A stretch of DNA of 64,000 bases from positions 496,001 to 560,000 of the forward strand of contig CAWJJO010000012.1 in the NCBI GenBank assembly GCA_963843285.1, read 5' to 3'. The stretch comes from CAZDDB01 sp963843285 (GTDB lineage Bacteria; Acidobacteriota; HRBIN11; JAKEFK01). The notes beneath the pieces are model-generated. The model was not told the DNA's origin, did no database searches, and worked only from the letters and a program-made list of their open reading frames with translations. A program made the position numbers and the translations under genes. Positions 62,474 through 64,000 of this stretch are shown here, piece by piece; within the stretch, counting starts at the first letter, position 1, and the number at the start of each line of letters is the position of its first letter.

Positions 62474-62611
62474 GGGCCTCCGATCATTGGATTCTGACCC
62501 GTCTCCAGTCGACATTTCGTCGCCGGCATGACGGAAAGTCGTATCTAAGATCTGATTCCTGAACAGGCGTTCTGGCATGAAGCATGCTGCTCTCAGGGCA
62601 GGAGGTGAATC
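62474..62611. other. short gap upstream of the Cys-rich gene
   Basis: 138 bases with no open gene; the end carries the AGGAGGTGA ribosome-binding site for the ATG at 62612. Confidence 0.4.
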
Positions 62612-62851
62612 ATGAATTTTGGTATTTGCTACGCCTGTGATCACTTAGACCTTTGCTCTCATCCTTCCGGCAATACAATGCTGTTTCATTGCGATAATTT
62701 CAGATCCTTCCCACAACCCATCATCGAAAATCATCAGGAGCCGGTGCGAAACGGGACAGGGTTGTGCGGAGCCTGTGATGAATTTTCAGCTTGCACGTAT
62801 CCACACGAAACAGATCATTGGTTCTGCGAAGAATGGAACTCCAGCGAGTGA
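62612..62851 (+). CDS. small protein with duplicated four-Cys metal-binding motif
   Basis: 79 aa in two similar halves: GICYACDHLDLCSHP with a later HCDNF, and GLCGACDEFSACTYP with a later FCEEW, each C-x2-C-x5-C-x(10-12)-C. The spacing suits a Zn or Fe-S site per half. Preceded by a perfect AGGAGGTGA. The single-motif family occurs in anaerobes and deltaproteobacteria; function unknown. The two halves differ in 15 or so positions, so the duplication is old. Confidence 0.68.
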   Translation: MNFGICYACDHLDLCSHPSGNTMLFHCDNFRSFPQPIIENHQEPVRNGTGLCGACDEFSACTYPHETDHWFCEEWNSSE

Positions 62852-62864
62852 ATGCTGACTGAAT

Positions 62865-64000
62865 TCAAATGTGATCCAGGGCCTCTCGAAGATCTTCAAT
62901 GATGTCGTGCCAATCTTCGAGCCCGATGGATAGACGAATTCCCCCATGGTCCATTCCGCATCTTTGCTTTTCTTCCGCCGGCATTGCGGAGTGTGTCATT
63001 GAGAACGGACTCTCAATCAATGTTCTCAATTGCCCCAGACTGACGGCGAGCGTGATGGAATAGGAGTGATCAGCAATGTAGTCGATAAATTTTTCCGCTC
63101 GAACGCCTGCTTCATTAGTCACATCTCCATTCTGAAGAACGAAATAGATCATTGCTCCAGGTGAAAATTTATCTTCGTAGTTTGTCATCTGGCGCTTGGC
63201 CAGCTCAAATTGGGGATAAGATTCAAGCCCGGGATAACTCACGCGTTGGACCTTGGGGTGTTCTTGCAAGAAACGAGCGACCTTGTAAGCCGTTTTCTGC
63301 TGATTGATCATCCGGGTCGAAAGTGTCGGGAGTCCGTAAACCAGGAAAGACCACGCGCTTCGCGGTGAGAGCACGCCACCGAAGTCCTTCCGGTACATAA
63401 GCAAAGGACTGTAGAACTTTTGGGGACCGATGACCGCGCCACCCATGTCCGTGCCAAAGCCTCCAATATCCTTACTCAGGCTCTGTACAGAAAAATCTGC
63501 GCCCAGGGTAAGCGGGCGCTGGCAGAATGGAGTGGCAAAAGTATTGTCCACCACAATCCGGATCCTTTTCTCTTCCGGCCGATCCTGATTGATCTCGTCC
63601 AACACGCTGCGAATCCCAGTAATATCAATTAGAGTCAGATCGGGATTTACCGGCGTTTCAAAATACACGACTCTGGTGCGCGGAGTAATGGTTCTGCGGA
63701 ATTCGTCGACTTTCTGCAGATTTACAAAATTCGTATGAATCCCGTACCGCGTGAGCCAATGCGTCATCAAGCTGTAAGTGCATCCGTATCCCACATGGTG
63801 TGCCACAATTTCGTGTCCGTTCTCGCAGAGCACTCCCAGTACTGCGGCGATGGCAGCCATTCCTGTTGAAAACGATACACACATCTCTCCGCGTTCTGCG
63901 TAAGCCAGGTTTGCTTCGAGCATGTTGCGCGTCGGTTCTTCCAGACGTTCATAGACATAGATTGGAACGTGTTTCGTGAAATCCATGGATTCGCTTGCAA
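62865..64000 (-). CDS. Cys/Met-metabolism PLP-dependent enzyme (5' end cut by window edge)
   Basis: The frame runs past the internal ATG at 63986 to the window edge, so the N-terminus is outside; at least 378 residues are seen. Cystathionine gamma-synthase/beta-lyase fold type I: EEPTRNMLEANLAYAE, SFSTGMAAIAAVL, VYFETPVNPDLTLIDI, VVDNTFATPFCQRPL, then the PLP lysine in SVQSLSKDIGG, and GGIRLSIGLEDWHDII at the C-terminus. It cleaves or forms C-S bonds in sulfur amino-acid metabolism. The usual SxTKYxxGH at the lysine site reads SLSKDIGGFG, a divergence that may change the substrate. Confidence 0.88.
   Translation of the reverse strand, partial: ASESMDFTKHVPIYVYERLEEPTRNMLEANLAYAERGEMCVSFSTGMAAIAAVLGVLCENGHEIVAHHVGYGCTYSLMTHWLTRYGIHTNFVNLQKVDEFRRTITPRTRVVYFETPVNPDLTLIDITGIRSVLDEINQDRPEEKRIRIVVDNTFATPFCQRPLTLGADFSVQSLSKDIGGFGTDMGGAVIGPQKFYSPLLMYRKDFGGVLSPRSAWSFLVYGLPTLSTRMINQQKTAYKVARFLQEHPKVQRVSYPGLESYPQFELAKRQMTNYEDKFSPGAMIYFVLQNGDVTNEAGVRAEKFIDYIADHSYSITLAVSLGQLRTLIESPFSMTHSAMPAEEKQRCGMDHGGIRLSIGLEDWHDIIEDLREALDHI

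Overview
The window reads like a chromosome segment of an uncultured or poorly studied Gram-negative bacterium, most likely an acidobacterium. This is inference: a PASTA-less Ser/Thr kinase with a C-terminal PD40/TolB-like propeller plus several broken relatives, many TTG/GTG starts, and abundant short palindromic repeats are all common in Acidobacteriota. No 16S rRNA or ribosomal gene is present to prove it.

Region 1 (1-24257) is a surface-polysaccharide locus: an ADP-heptose-synthase-type PfkB kinase (cut by the left edge), a hexapeptide acetyltransferase, radical-SAM/SPASM proteins, several methyltransferases, large GT2/GT4 glycosyltransferases, a Wzt-type ABC ATPase with C-terminal binding domain, and an O-antigen-ligase/TPR protein. 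Two phytanoyl-CoA-dioxygenase-like genes in it each carry one frameshift, and a second copy of the large glycosyltransferase survives only as a deletion-riddled pseudogene. A secreted sugar dehydrogenase and a secreted purple-acid-phosphatase-like protein with FN3 domains sit at its left side.

Region 2 (about 24300-44400) looks like a scarred accessory island. It opens with a TPR / 11-residue-repeat / HExxH-protease cassette. It then holds a PD40 kinase, a multicopper oxidase, 361/367-bp direct repeats, fragments resembling a tRNA-Ser 3' end, at least four broken kinase genes, a sigma-factor relic and an IS relic. A Dlt-like O-acylation group follows (ligase+ACP relic, SGNH protein, 53-aa DltX-like membrane peptide, MBOAT), then a sialidase-like Ig-repeat protein and finally an intact tRNA-Ser(GCU).

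Region 3 (44469-55453) is a second polysaccharide locus. It runs GT4, polyprenyl-phosphate sugar transferase, GT2, polysaccharide deacetylase, two GT4s and a Wzx-like flippase, mostly with overlapping or abutting genes on the plus strand. It ends convergent with a GT39 membrane glycosyltransferase and a broken SGNH gene.

Region 4 (55632-64000) is housekeeping and regulatory: a lipoprotein D-aminoacylase-like amidohydrolase lacking the usual HxH, a methyltransferase, a PilZ protein, a GNAT + ADP-forming acyl-CoA synthetase fusion, two small proteins, and a Cys/Met-metabolism PLP enzyme cut by the right edge. A 143-bp MITE-like element with perfect 19-bp inverted repeats and a 4-bp target duplication sits inside one of the palindromic repeats here.

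Four families of short interspersed palindromes recur between genes, and in two places they form the end of an adjacent coding sequence.
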